Below, piece by piece: positions 1 through 14,200 of a stretch of 64,000 bases of DNA; position 1 is the stretch's first letter, and the number at the start of each line of letters is the position of its first letter. The notes below the pieces were generated by a model. The model made no database searches. It saw only the letters and a program-made list of their open reading frames with translations, and had not been told where the DNA came from. The stretch is from Lethocerus indicus (lineage: Eukaryota; Arthropoda; Insecta; Hemiptera; Belostomatidae): positions 6,750,034 to 6,814,033 of the forward strand of contig JACDQD010000006.1 in the NCBI GenBank assembly GCA_019843655.1, read 5' to 3'. A program made the translations under genes and the position numbers.

Positions 1-3000
1 TGAATGGCCCTAATTACCATCGAATAAAATACGTATACTTGTTTTTTTATAATTTGTGCCCGCACTGAGTACACCATACACGGCTACTACATCACCCGTG
101 TCCCGCACTCGGTTGGCGATAGGCCGGGTGAAAGAATTGAAGTCCGGAAAACATTGAGTCGACGATATCGGTATTAAAAACGATTCCAAAAAAAATGGCC
201 GCCTGGAGGGGGGCCATCTTCAAGCGGAATATTTTATCGAGCGCCCCTCGCTCTGTCCTGCCCCCCCGCCCAACATCCCGCCCATTAAAACTTTGAAGCC
301 AAATTTTTATAACAGGCCTGCCAACCTTTTTTTGCGTTAAAACTGGGAAGTTTCAACAGAAACGTCGCCTCCCGATTGGCCGTAAATTAAATCCGGGGAC
401 GGGGGCGGCCAACCACCCCCGCCCCCACTCTTTTACAGACAACGACTTGCCACGTACACTTCTTTTCCTACGTTATAACGACACTCGACGTTACTGACAA
501 TATTAAAATGACTTTAAAAAAAAATCCTATTCCACCGAAACAGTGGGCAACTCCGAAATATAATTTTAGTTTTATCGTCAAGTGAAATGCGGATCAGTTT
601 AATTTATTCAAATGGAGGTCTGTGTTTCAGAATATTATCGCTCGTGTAATTTTCTCTAGTTTATCAGCTGTTTTTTCAATACTAGACTACGTTTAATAAT
701 ACCCCTAGGCTCCCTACCATCAGGACAGGTGTAGAATTATTTATCCATAGATCCATCTATGGCGTGAACGAGAATATCAGACATCTCGTTTTTTTAAACA
801 CTTTTCCATTGCAATGCGAAATTACTTCCCCGCATAAATGGCTTAGTACAAACACCTAAATAATCACACATGGAGTGAAAAGTAAACAAGCTGGTGTAGC
901 TGAAAGGACGGGCTCGTCGCGATTTCTATCCGCCGTCTCAAAAAAAAATGATACAAAAATTAGCCGTAATTAGTACCGTCGGGTCCGAGCTTTTCTGCGG
1001 CGCCCTCAATTCACGAACTTACAGCTGGGACCAATTAGGGGCGGCGTTCACACCAGGGGGTGAGTTTACAACACTACGCTCCACCGCTTTATTGCCCGTA
1101 CCCCGTACCCTGTCCTATCAACTGCCGTACGCCTCCTATATCCACTATGCCAGTCCCAGTTTTTGTATACTAATTGCGGTTGAAAATATGATTATGTAAT
1201 TTCAGCAGATATAACAGAGTTGCTAAATTTTAAATTTTTTCATTTAATTTTGTTATAAATTTAACCAATTATTAATTATATATATACATAGTTTATTATG
1301 TATTTTTATTGCATATTATATAAGTTGATATGAAACAATTCTTCATCAGTCAATACCTTAAGTACTATATTATTAATGGAATATTACTGGCTACGGCGAG
1401 AACCCAAAATCGGTCCAGCTTATAATCGATCGAGCGAGAACAATGTATTTTGAGCCGATTAATATCGCTTTATTAATGTACGATTCAAAAATTAGTTAAA
1501 TTACTTTAGTACGCTTCAATTACACCTTCATACTCAGGGACGACTACTGGAAAACATTGCACTGCACATTCAGTTACTCTGTATCTAGATACAACAGAAT
1601 GTACAGACGTCCTCCCTGTATTTTATTTCTAAGAAATATAAGTAGAAGGCAGAATAATTGGTTTCTATTACTGAGAAAGATTTTTAATACTAGAGGGGGG
1701 TGTCAAGATGAATGATTTTTTCTTATTAATTCCATCATAGGCTTTTAATATGGCCGCTCATTTATCCTGATTTCACAGTGTCGTCTGTCTATGAATCTTC
1801 TAAGGGACAGTAACCCCGAGTTGTCTACTCTTAATGCCTTAGTGCTTGCGAAGACCGTTGCTTAATTGTTGTATATACAGATTGTAATTTGTGTTCTCCG
1901 CGGGGTCAAGTAGAACGAGAGGAATAGCGCCCAATACGCAAGGTGCAGGGATCCTTCGGAGGAATTCAAGTGGTTGGAGTGAAGCAATACCGAGGGGAGC
2001 CCCTTCACAAATCCCAAGTCAGTAAATAAATATATAAATAAAAAATAATAGTGTCGCGTACTTTATACACAGTGGGGTTGATAAAGCTCTTTTTGTCTCT
2101 CTTTTTCTGAGCCAATATTAGGGTTTTGGGGGCGGGTCGATGGAGCCAGAGGATTAGGGTGTGCTCGCCCTACGTATTTCCCTTATCTGTTGAATTATGC
2201 CTCTGCGTTTAAGGGGTGGCCGGGCAACAGTGGGTCGTGTTATAGGTCATGGGGCAGGCTGTAGACTTCAGTTTCTCGGCGATTTCGTAATTTTTTAACA
2301 GTTACAGAGCTCATAGTAGAGTCAAGGGATGTCGTAACGCTGTACTGGGGTGTAAGACAATCTGATTATGTTTTCTCCAATAAATTTCCCCGAACACCAA
2401 GCTCTAGTCCAGTTCCATTCGTCGCCCGTTGATTTACAGCTTGTATGTGAAAGGAGAGCAAAACCTTTTCGCTTAGCTCCGAGACATTTCTCGGCTCCTT
2501 CTAACGGACACGTCCGTGTTCGTAATTAGAGCAACCCGCTGACCCAAGTCAGGTGGACGGACGGGTTTGACATCAATGTTTTTCGCAGTAGATTCTGAAC
2601 TTTGATTGAATTTTAGAACGTATATAAAATTTATCAATTTCCCCTACCGACGATTAAATGAAAAATTAACGAGCACTCGTGATTTAATAGAATTGAAGAG
2701 AAAGAAAAATAATGACGAATTTGCGAATTAAGCATAGCACGCCAGAAGGTGTCTGTAGCAAACACCACATAGAAGCACAATGAGAGCTGACCATTCAATT
2801 AATGTATTAATTAAAATCGATTTCTCCGCTCGATAACATCATTTTATATTCTTCTAGACTCATCATCATGATTATGTTGTTAACCCCTATTGGGTTGCTA
2901 AAAGAAAGTATCGTGTTATCATCACGACATATATGCCACTCTATACGGGCTACGCGTCACCCCTGGCCGACACATGACCAAAATCGCTAAAAACCGTAGA

Positions 3001-6000
3001 CATTCAAGCCGTACACCTGAATAAATAAATAATGGAGTACTCAAGGAGGATGTCAAAATAAATTAAATTGCGGTTTTTACCGAAGGAAATTGTTCATGGA
3101 AAAATTAAAATGTAGATACGACAGCTCGAGTCAGTGTCTGAAAGCGGAGGGGGTACCATCGATTTAACAAAACAAAACATTAGGGAATTATTTATTAATA
3201 CCGTAGTTTTAGTGCCGGTTTTGTGTTTTAGTTTTGTTCATTGAAAGGAGCGGGCGGTGTGTCAACAAAAGGGAGCCTCGAGCCGGGCACGCGGCTGGGT
3301 TCCCACCAAAAGGTGGAAACCCCCGGGATAATGTTCGTCAATTTTCAAAATGGCCGCATCATCTCAGTAAAAACTGGCCTCTCCCCCTCTCGCTCTTGTT
3401 GTTGTCGCCCCCTCCCACGAAGTAAAATATTTTATCGAACCGTTTGCCGGGCCGGGGCCACCCTCGGCCCTCCCCCTCCAACTTCCCACTTTTATTTTGG
3501 CATCAAATTTTATACGGGCCCATAATTTTTACCCCTCCGTCGACTCGAGAGGGAGGGAGGGAGGTAGGGCCGTCTCCCCCTACTACTTTTTCAACGCCCC
3601 CCCTTTTCCGAGAGAGAGAGAGAGAAAAGAGCCGGAGGGAGAGAGAGTCATTTATTAGATAAACTTGCGCAAAAGCAACGGCCAAATTCAATATTTTTGA
3701 GCGAATCATATCTCGGATTAGGCCGGCCTTCCCCTCCACGGCCTAACCCTCCCGCCCCCGCCACCGCCCCCGCCCACCATTTTTATCTGATGCGATTGTG
3801 CACTCCTTTCCTTTTCTTACTGATATTGATTTGCCCCACCCCTCCTCCCCACTCATTCGTCGGAGGCCGTTTTCTTTGTACGCACTCCTTCACTCTTTCT
3901 TCATTTCCTACTTGTGTAGAGTGGGGGGGGGGGAATAAATGACTTTTTGTATCGGTCGGTTTTTCTGGAAACCTTATCGATTGGCGTAACGTTACCACAG
4001 AAAAAAAAACAAACACCGTGATTTCCTAATCGAAACATTGTGCTGACACGGGACCATCCGCTTTACCCTCTCGGTCGATACGAATCGAAATCGAATATAA
4101 AGTTCACGGACCAAATTAATTCGCCATTTGTAAAATAATTGCGGCTATATAAAATCGTTTCTCACACAGTATGTACACTAAAAAGGGAGAGAATCGGTGG
4201 TACCTAGCGCCATTATTTTTAAAGCGATTGTTTTAATGGACATTCAGTGTAATACTTGTGGCTGCCCGGCGTCTAAATAAACTGTAGTCGACGCTTTAAA
4301 TGATTCGTCTTCCGGGTCGGAGAAACAACAGGTTAGCCTTCAATTACTAGGGGCGCCGCTCCGATATCACGGTGTTGGCGGTGGGTGGGGGGGGGCGACA
4401 AAAAAAATAATAAAATAAAATAATTGGACAACGTCGCCACCAGAGATTAACTATTCAATTAGGTTATTTCTAGACGGGTTGTAAAAAGGATTGGACGGGC
4501 TGGCGGGGTTGGCCGGCGATAAGCCCGGGGCACGCCAATGACCGGTGGCCCGGCCCATTAATAGCATTATGCTAAATAGAGCTAACTGCGACCAGTTGTC
4601 ACGATAGTTACTTTATTAGTGAAAAGAGGAGGGGGGGAATACGCTTTCGAGACCAGTTTGGAGGTACAACACCGACTGCCGTGCAAGCCAATGAGAGTAG
4701 TAATCCCGACTTAAAGAATTAATACCGGCCCCTTTGTCCACTTCAATTCGTCCGAAATTGAATAAACGTTTATCCTAATTGATAATTATTAATATTTTCT
4801 AAATGGCCGGCCTAATGTCCCACCTCCGAACTGAGGTTATCCGCCAGCGTCATCGATCGGTTGTATTAAAAAATAAATTAAATTAAAATTTCCGAGTATG
4901 GCGTGATAACCCGCCGTGCCGTAACTCGATCAAACGAAATTCCGAAACCGGACTCCGATCTAATATACGAAGAATGTAGCGAGTCAGACATCGTCCGTGC
5001 GTTGATCTAAATCGATTCTATTCACGAGTAATCGTAAAAGAATATTAATAGCTGGTTTGAACATTTTTACAGTATAAGGATTGTAAATAATGAACGTTAA
5101 AAATCGGATCGACCCCTTTACTGATGCAATTTTTACAAAATGGCGCGAAATAAATGGTATACAAAACGGGAATTTTGCTGTTAAAAGTTTCGCTTTATTT
5201 TCGTTCTATCAGCGGTCTAGTTAAATTTTAGCTCTACTATAGGATTCTAATAATATTTTAATAGAATTTTAATAATATTATGTCATGTGTTGTGCTTATT
5301 TGTTCCTATCAATTTTCTAAATTTACTGAAATTAGGCATCTCCAATTTAGGATAGCTAGGGAGCTTGAATGAATAATTAAGTTATTACATTAAGACATTT
5401 GTTTCAGGTTTTTTAGTGAAGTTATTCATCCCCCTTGTCGGATCCAATATTGGGTGGGCTTAGAACGCACTGAAAAACTGTGTAACCACACGGCCAAATG
5501 TCGATCGATGCACATCGATAGAGCGACGGTTGCAGTCGTATTTCGGCCGTGTTTGAATCCAACTGGCGGAGGTTTAGAGCTTTTAAAGTTTAAGGCCGGT
5601 TTAGCGAGCAGCGTGGGGTAGTAGAGGGTGCCGGCCATATGGCCAGTGGTGGGGTGGGCCGCCAGATATGAAAGGAGCCCTTCGATTGATTTTTTTTTTT
5701 CTGCTCGCATTTGAATCCGGCTGGTGGGGAGAACTCTGCCCCCCCTTCCCATCAGCCGAGGCCGAGAACAAGCGTTATGAAAAATATCACACGCCCCTTT
5801 AAAAAGGCAATATCCAAATTCCAATTCTTGACATTTTTATGGCATCCCTGTTTTTTTCTGTTGCCCCTCCAGGGATCAACAGGAATTGCCCATCTGCGCA
5901 GAATAGAACCGGCAGTTACTGAAAATGTAATTTTCGAATGTAATTTTAGTATTGCGGAAGTTCTACTCCCCTTAATCCAACCTTGTATCTCAACCAAGGG

Positions 6001-6956
6001 ACAACACCCCAAACAACCGAACGTTGAACAACGGAAAACGTTCAAGGAATCGAGAGAGAAGTAATAAACAGTAACAAAGTTAAATTATTTTGGTGCATAG
6101 TTATACAAGCGGAACTTTTTATTAATTCCATTAATCCATATATCCAAGCATCTCGAGATCACGCTTGTAAAGAGGATTCTGCGACAACTGAAGGTTTGTG
6201 ACAAGCGCAACGAAGGATTTTAAACTACCCTTTTGTTGAGTTACATAAAAAAATGTGTACACCTCAATCTCCAATTTACATATTTCAGCTCGGTGGAAAA
6301 AAACTAAGGGGGGGGGGCTGGGCTGAAGAAGACCGTGACCCGTTTATCAGATGCTCGACCGCAGATGTTTGCAGTTAACGGAAAGTAACAAGTTGGTTTG
6401 AGACGGGCGCCCGTTGGTTTATGAAAAACATGTTAATAGAGGAGAGTTTAAATAAAACTGAATTATGTACTCCTTGTGTGCTATTAGTCAGACTAGGTGA
6501 CTATCCAAGCTGACGGGGGCTAAATATTAATCATGTTACTAACAGAGTTATGTTCTATACGCGAAGAGTGAGATATATAAAGCCGGATCCTTTCTTCTTT
6601 AACAAAATGTGTAATTTTTAAATACATTACTAATATTTATTGTAATTGTTATTTGCACATTTTCTACCGCAATCGAATTCCAGTTTTTTCATTAAATCCG
6701 ATTTTATTTTAAAACTTTCTAATTGGAGACTACATTATTTTTTATGCTAAAAAATACCTTCGACTGAGCCATTTTACATTAACAAATGGGAGCCAATTCT
6801 TGTTTTTCATTATTGCGCCTAATAAGTTAGCCAGTACAGACATGACAGTCTGTAACAGTCTGAATTTCATATGGAAATTATTCGGCCGAAATAATATTCT
6901 TTAAGATTTATCGACTTCATGATTATCGCTGAAATTTAAATTATTATTAAAACGTA
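1..6956. other. CpG-rich non-coding stretch, no gene supported
   Basis: I find no ORF or exon chain here that resembles a known protein. The sequence is moderately GC-rich with abundant CpG, many homopolymer runs (G runs near 4387 and 6310, C runs near 260 and 3595), and purine-rich tracts at 3609-3650. The longest open frames (about 5426-5824 minus and 5711-6064 plus) overlap each other on opposite strands, have no splice or domain context, and read as chance. It may be intergenic regulatory DNA or an intron of a gene outside the window; the sequence alone does not decide. Confidence 0.5.
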
Positions 6957-7339
6957 CAATTTATATTTTAGAATACCTGTCTTGTGGTCCGCGAGGGGTT
7001 GGAATACCATAGATTTCGTGTTTCTGCCTCCTCTCGCTGGTTTTGTACTTTGCTAGCCCGGTTTCGGCTGCTCTCTATCTTCAGTATATGTGTCTATGTA
7101 TATATGTGGCTTGTTATAGTGTTTTTGGGGGATTTTTTTGCTTATATGGGTTGGGAGGATTTTGTTAATCGGCCTAAGTCTGTTGCATTATCGGTCAAAT
7201 ATATATTTGTTCACACAACTGGTCAGAACTATTCTAACTTTGAAATATGGCAGGAAACATATCTGGTTTTGTGTATTTACGATCATAAAAGTTTTCCCGT
7301 TGATCTAAAATTTATTGAAAAAAGTTTATTTTTAGTAAT

Positions 7340-8106
7340 CTAGTTTATCTGTGCAAGTGTACCCAACGAACTTTAGTTAAGTACATTTCCGCACCACCCT
7401 CAGAGGGGCGCTAGTTTACTGGTGCAAGTGACCGCAACGAACTTTAGTTAAGTACATTTCCGCACCACCCTCAGAGGGGCGCTAGTTTACCGGTGCAAGT
7501 GCACTCAACGAACTTTAGTTAAGTACATTTCCGCACCACCCTCAGAGGGGCGCTAGTTTACTGGTGCAAGTGACCGCAACGAACTTTAGTTAAGTACATT
7601 TCCGCACCACCCTCAGAGGGGCGCTAGTTTACCGGTGCAAGTGCACCGCAACGAACTTTAGTTAAGTACATTTCCGCACCACCCTCAGGGGGCGCTAGTT
7701 TACCGGTGCAAGTGCACTCAACGAACTTTAGTTAAGTACATTTCCGCACCACCCTCAGAGGGGCGCTAGTTTACCGGTGCAAGTGCACTCAACGAACTTT
7801 AGTTAAGTACATTTCCGCACCACCCTTAGTTTACCGGTGCAAGTCCGCAACGAACTTTAGTTAAGTACATTTCCGCACCACCTCAGGGGCGCTAGTTTAC
7901 CGGTGCAAGTGCACTCAACGAACTTTAGTTAAGTACATTTCCGCACCACCCTCAGGGGCGCTAGTTTACCGGTGCAAGTGACCGCAACGAACTTTAGTTA
8001 AGTACATTTCCGCACCACACTCAGAGGGGCGCTAGTTTACCGGTGCAAGTGACCGCAACGAACTTTAGTTAAGTACATTTCCGCACCTCACTCAGCGGGG
8101 CGCTAT
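7340..8106 (+). repeat. Tandem satellite array, ~71-bp unit, 11 units
   Basis: Eleven copies of the core aacgaactttagttaagtac are spaced about 71 bp apart, a few units being shortened. Each unit also contains ttccgcaccaccctcag, ggggcgctagttta and ggtgcaagtg. Units alternate between a 'gcactc' and a 'gaccgc' variant before the core, suggesting unequal exchange. Within a unit, ggtgcaagtg and the downstream tacatttccgcacc form an imperfect inverted repeat, so each unit could fold into a hairpin. Confidence 0.97.
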
Positions 8107-8224
8107 TAAATCTATATCTAATAATTATTATTTATAGGGAAAGCAAAATCTTTCATAGACAAATAAGAACACAACATTGTAAGATAAAAATAAAAAGGTC
8201 AGTTAAAACATATGCTTAACTGTC

Positions 8225-8249
8225 AAATGTACTTAACTAAAGTTCGTTG
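8225..8249 (-). repeat. Isolated inverted partial satellite unit
   Basis: The stretch aatgtacttaactaaagttcg is an exact reverse-complement match to the satellite core and lies about 120 bp beyond the end of the direct array. It may mark the far terminus of the element as a sub-terminal inverted repeat, or be a rearranged unit. Confidence 0.85.
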
Positions 8250-8250
8250 T

Positions 8251-11200
8251 AAATTTCTGTACAACATTTTAGTGAACTTTAATTGCGCCACCTGTATTAC
8301 CGTATTCGCCGAAAATATCCATTAATAATTTTGATAAAGTGGAACATAACAAAGGTAATTGGCTATTCCTTACATACCGCCCTATTTTTGAGGAATTATT
8401 ATTAGTAATAATCCGGTAAAAATGTTAAATGCTTTTGTCTCTCGATTGTTCTCGTAAAGTGATTTGGTTGATTAACATATGAAATATGAAGCAGGTTATC
8501 TCCAATTATGTGTCATATATATATAGTGACACAAACTGACAACACTAAGAAACCATCAAATATTTTTAAAAAGATATAAAACTATTTCTGAGTGGTTTAT
8601 TAAACTTTTTAATTAAATTCATCAGGGTTCCATGTAAAGTTACCATTTACTCCATCGTAATTTCCAAACTAGGTGGGGGGGGGGGGAGAGGGGCTTCGAA
8701 AACTCGGATATTTTGTTCTAAAACTTTTTTCTCTTCCCTTTTCAGTACTCTCTGTTCCTCCTTATTGTTTCTCCGGGTTTTCCAATTTCTACAGAATTCT
8801 TCTTATATAAGAGAGTTGGGCTTAATTAATGTCAAAAACTTGGCGTTTTCAAAGGCGCGGACCCGGGACCAACAATCGATATCTTCTCCTCGGGTTCTCG
8901 ACGGTACAATGGGGCGGGGGGTAGCAAGGGAGGGGGCGCGATCATACTTCTGCTTCCATTATTACCTCCTGGATTAAAAACTTGACCGTGGAAAAAAATT
9001 GCGTTTTAACATTGTTAAATAAAGCCTTCGGGAGTCTTTGATAATAGCAAGGGCCCGCCTCCTGGGTAGGTGATACGCCGTCGTTAGCAACGTTTTCGGT
9101 ATTTAATCCCTTGGTAAATAATGTTCCGGCATAGCTTCAATAAAACCAATTACCCCGTTCTCGTATATATTCTTATAATTATCAGCAATCTATATTTTTC
9201 CTGATTTGCTGTTGAAGAAGAAAATACGGTCCATTCCAAGTTGAGAATGTTTTTACATAAGAAAACTCTTTGTATAAGAGAGCTCTAATTCTCGTGAAAG
9301 TGATATTTTCGAATACTATATTATTAATAAGAAAGAAATGATCGGACAAAATGGGTTGAAAAATACAAGAATAAGGAAGTGAAATACTCAGTCATATTGG
9401 CCAGAGATCCTTAGGTAACCTTAGATTCCATAGTATGATTTTTATAGTTATAACAGGATTTTTATAGGGATTAACAGAAGTAAATGGTAAAATTTACTTT
9501 GATTCACTTATTTGATAGTCAGCACCCAGTATTTTATTTTTAAGCCCAAATTAATCGACTTTCTTTTGTATCCCCAAATACCGTTTTCCTTTTTATTGCT
9601 AATAAAAATTTCACAGATTTCACTCTTCCTTCGGGTGATAAGTACCTTTTCGGTATCACTATTTCCCTGTGAAAATTGGAAAACCCGATTAACTCGAGCG
9701 CTGACAATCCGAGAATTGACTAGAGTCCGATATCGCTTCTATTGTAAGAATTGTAAGAAGAAATGTATAGTCCGGATTATTGCAATTTCCTTTAATGCAA
9801 CCATCGTCATCTGACGATATCCGATACATCTAATTATACTACCATTTCACGTCACCTCACATTTTTTTTCATTTAATTTCGGAGATTCGAAAGGATAATT
9901 TCCAACATTCAATGATTGATCAATATATTTGTTTAGTGTATAATTATTTTTAATTTCTTGAAATTGAGTTACTCATCTTCCAAACTCCCTAAAGTAACAA
10001 TTTTTTCGTAAAACGTAAACGAGGTCTCTGTTCGAGGATAAAACAAACTGGCATTTGTTGACTGGTGATAATTCAGTTGATAAACAAACAACACGACTAG
10101 TCTAATTCGGTTTCAGCACGCATTAACCCCACCCTGCATAAGGAAAAATCAGCATTAATGAACATAAATGAGAGACGACAAAAAACAGAATGGAAACAGT
10201 AATTCCATCCATCGTCGTGAAACATTTGCTGCTTCCAACTCTAAGTGAGAGTGAAAAAGAAAAAACCCGTTGAGAAAAATATTATTTTTCCATTAGGTGC
10301 CAGTTCCCGTCAGTAAAACGAAAAATGGAACCATTTTAACTGTCATAATTAATTTACTCATTAACATTATATAAATGGAAAAAAAACAGTTTATTGGGAA
10401 TTGGGAAAAATTGTGGTTATAAGAATTAAAGCCGAGAGATATCCAGAACGGGCCGAGTTTGGGGTTGATTTCTCTGTACGAGCACCTCCTGTCTTCGTGT
10501 CGTGAATTATTAAAAGCGCGTAAATTATATTTTACATATTACTTATATTTGATTCGTAAAATAGAACGGGAATGATTAATGCGCAGCTTTTCAGCGCTGT
10601 TAGAATTTGAAGTGAACTACGGTCATTTTCCGGCCAATTCCCCCTTATCGAAATTCACTAGAATTGACCTTCAGGAAAACAACGCCAACGAACGAGGATA
10701 AAATAAAGATAATAAGGCTCCTACAAATTATAAAGGCGTACAAGGTTACGATCGCACTAAATTACGAGGGTATCCGAATAATATTTTCTGAAAGCAATGC
10801 TCCTACAATGTACGTTAAATATCTATCCAATATATATCAGTTCCATTTATGCATTTCTATACATTTATGAGTAATTTGAAGAGTCATCAAATGATTTTCC
10901 GATTTAAAACATTTTTTCCTTACCGATGTTGCACATTTGTATTCGCGCATTGGCGTAATATGAATTTTATTAAATGGTTATTTATTCTGAAATAATCTCT
11001 AGATACGAGCATTTAATTAAGTAATTAATATTTTCTTAATTATAATATTATTTTATATTAAAAATTTATGATTTGAGATTTATGACTTTTGATCCGGGAT
11101 TGATTTATGGCCTACCTTAACGACTTATACCTCTTAATATCTCTGTTCTTGCTGGCCTATTATTTAGGAGAGTGCATCCAACCGTTGAACAGGTCGCCGA

Positions 11201-14200
11201 ACTTCAAAAAAGTCCGTAAAACATTCAGAGGTGTCCAATTGAAGGCCTCTCACCTGGGGAAATTTGGCGGAAGGTGAAGTGAGCTGTCCGATCGAAGGGG
11301 TGACGCAACAAGTACGGCCGATGACAGAGAATTCGCGCTAACTCCAGCGCCTATATTCGACCGATGACGGGTTTTAAAAGCGCCGTCGCAATTTAAATTT
11401 CTCCGAACCTATTTAACTTTCACCGCCGCCCTCGCCCGGGTTGCCGCCACCGAACCAGAGTGTTGCGCCCATCTGAAACGGCCCAAGGTCCGAACATTGT
11501 TTCTAGACAATCCACTGTGAGACATAGAAATTCCGGTTTACCCCGTCACCTGGTAGCATTTATGTATTTCTACATCTGCGAACTACGAAAACAACCTAGC
11601 CGACCGTAAAGAATCATCGTTCTCCTTTTTTCTGAAGGAATGCCGATCATCAAATTTTTGCAACGCTAGAAAGGATTTCTGAATTATATCTCTTTCCAGA
11701 ACACGTTATCTTTGTCGTAGCATCATAATTATTCTCGGTCTCTTGATAATATTCAAAGTCTCTTACTGTTTAGACAGTCGTAATCTTTGCTTTCTTGAGA
11801 GTGTACGAGAGATTGCCAATCCTGGAGTGCGTCCGTTCGGTCGATGACATCCTAAATAAGGATCGATGCCCAACGGCCGTCCGTTTCTCGACCCGTCCGG
11901 TTTTCAAGTACAGCGAGAGGAAAGAGTTGCAAGCGAAAACGAATTTATTGCCCGCTGTGGGAATCGTCGTTAAAGGAGGCTTTGTATTTTTCTTTTTTTT
12001 TATTTTTAAAGCGTTCGAACGAGTCGTAAAAATTTTTCGAGTCTCTAAAAGCGTAAAAATTGCCCTGTGAGAATACGGGACATTAAAAGTGGAAGCGAAA
12101 CAGGAACGAGAGCAGAGTTCAAACGCCTCGATGAAAACAGAAGATACCATCTGGAATTAAAAACAAAAAAAAATGAGAACCGGAATTCATGGAGCAACGA
12201 CGGGTTACGGATCGTTAAACGTAAACTGAATAATGTACTCGCGGTCGAAGATAAAATTTAATATTTTATACATTCTCTAGAGTCTCTTTTCCCCTTTCCC
12301 ATTTTACCGATTCTAAGCGCGGAATTAACAAACTGTGTCTGCCTGAAATTTTGAATACGACCAGATCTGAAATCTGAGATTGTCATTATTAATGGATTTA
12401 GGACATGTCTCCTCCACAGAACGGCACGGACAAAAACCGATAGGAAAAATTGCGAGAAAATAACGGTGCAAAACCCGAAACTTATACTCGACGAATGAAG
12501 AGGATATCTCCCGTCGAAGTCAAGCAATAATATCTGGATAGTATACGCTCTTTTTCTATAGTTATATTTATTTTTATAGTTCACATAGTTCAAATGGATA
12601 TTTATAGCTCACTTTTATGTGAGGTAAAAACGTACATCGAATTCTGACGAGACATGAAAATAACGGCCCCTTTCCAGTCTTTTTATACCTAGCGTTTAAA
12701 ACTAATTATAGAAATTCTATAAAAAAGGAAATAAATACAATATGACTAAAATAAATATAATATTCCATCTAAACTAATAAGTGAAGAATTGCCGAATTCC
12801 AATAATTGTTTCTATATATAGAATATATAATAAATTAACGTAGTTAACTATCCGCGATGGTAGCCATACAAGAAAATAATTCTATGGTATTTTTGATAAC
12901 GTGGGTTACGGATTTTTTCGTTTTGATTTATGAAAAGTTGTTCGAACGAGGAATCATGATCCCTACATCATAAATAAATTACATATACCTTACGTAATTG
13001 GGTAGTATCTTTTTGATTTCTTGTGACGCACAGTTGTACAATTGGCAACCGTGACACTGCTACCAATGCTTTAATTGGCATATGATTATAGTTTAATTAC
13101 TGAGTCTGTATAGGTGTGATGACACTGCTGGCGTAATACGTGTCCCGGATAAGCTTTACTAAAAATAGACATTCGATATCCTTAAAATGAATTTCCATTT
13201 TTGTTCTTAAAATGTCTAATCGGAACGTTCTGCAAAAAAATGCCTAGATATCGAACCTTTTTGTTCGTTATTTACCAAAATCGTTTATCGCTATTTTCTG
13301 GGGACTCAACTGTTAGCCTAACTTCCTTTTACAATACTAAAACATAATATCTACCATTTTGCTTCTCCCCATCCCTAGTAGTATGCCCCTCGATGGATCA
13401 TTGTAACCCCCATAAATATTTTAAACACTTCCTACGTTGAAACGTGGATCATCCGCCTTGGCCATAAGCTCAGTTACCGAATACAAATCTTTCATTCCGA
13501 AATACTGAAAAATAAACACAAACGCCGCTTACCATGTACCGAATTAACATTCAATAGTGAATGGAACGTCCATGTTTTTGGAGATATGTCCGTTCACAAT
13601 GAAAAAAATATCTTCCAACCTATCCATTCACATTCAAAAGCTCCCCTTTCAAAACACTGTATCATTAGTCCTAATAGGAAGGACAGACAATGGTCTAGTT
13701 CAATTGGGACGAATCCTAAATCTAATTATCATTGTAAAGGCAGCCGTCGCCATGCCGCTTCTTTTAAGAAAATTTTCGTGTTAAAATATTCCCGCAGCAT
13801 CGTCCGTGTATATTTGTGACAAATAATAAAGTTTGTTATCTTTTGCCATATTTTTGATGTGTAAACTTCGGCTCTTCACTCAGTTTCTCCTCGGACGATA
13901 TTGTCCAGCTTATCGGATATGTTCTCAGAGAATTCTGAACACCAAAAGGACAGTTGTTCTAACGGCTATGTCCTGCTATTTATATCATAGGGGAGCCGAA
14001 AACCAAAAACGGTCGGACGTTCGGGTCAGCGGACACGCATGGGCCAAAAAATGTAACGTCTCCTAATCCAGTTTAGAGCGCGAGCGAGACTAACGGTCCT
14101 CACCCATTCGTCACCAATTGAGGCGGCCACTTTGCGCGTGTACAAAACCAAATTAATCACCCTTCATTAAGTGTTCTCAACTCTTTCACAAAAGTCGATT

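Larger units (their letters stand above)
6957..8250 (+). mobile_element. Satellite-bearing repeat element, copy 1 (HINE/Helitron-like?)
   Basis: The block has three parts. A head block (about 6957-7090) reads cctgtcttgtggtccgcgag and continues to cggctgctctctatcttcag. A short TA/TG-rich spacer (about 7084-7110) and unmatched sequence follow, then the 71-bp tandem array (7340-8106) and a tail block (about 8107-8190). Head and tail both recur, in the same order but inverted, at 36.18-37.40 kb, so this is a mobile or duplicated unit and not a simple satellite. The head block differs between copies by indels that change the reading frame, so the open frame at 6984-7343 is not a conserved protein. 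A head, microsatellite, tandem-array and tail layout resembles non-autonomous Helentron-derived elements (HINE, DINE-1); that assignment is inference. Confidence 0.7.

Noticed and set aside
5426..6064. Overlapping 132-, 97- and 117-codon frames on both strands
   Set aside because: They overlap antisense to one another, show no domain, signal or splice context, and resemble no family; CpG-rich DNA of this kind gives such frames by chance.
6984..7343. 119-codon open frame at the head of element copy 1
   Set aside because: The homologous head in copy 2 differs by indels that shift the frame, so no protein is conserved; it is non-coding repeat sequence.
11770..12150. 126-codon minus frame overlapping a 91-codon plus frame
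   Set aside because: Opposite-strand overlap and a poly-lysine run from a homopolymer tract; no family resemblance.
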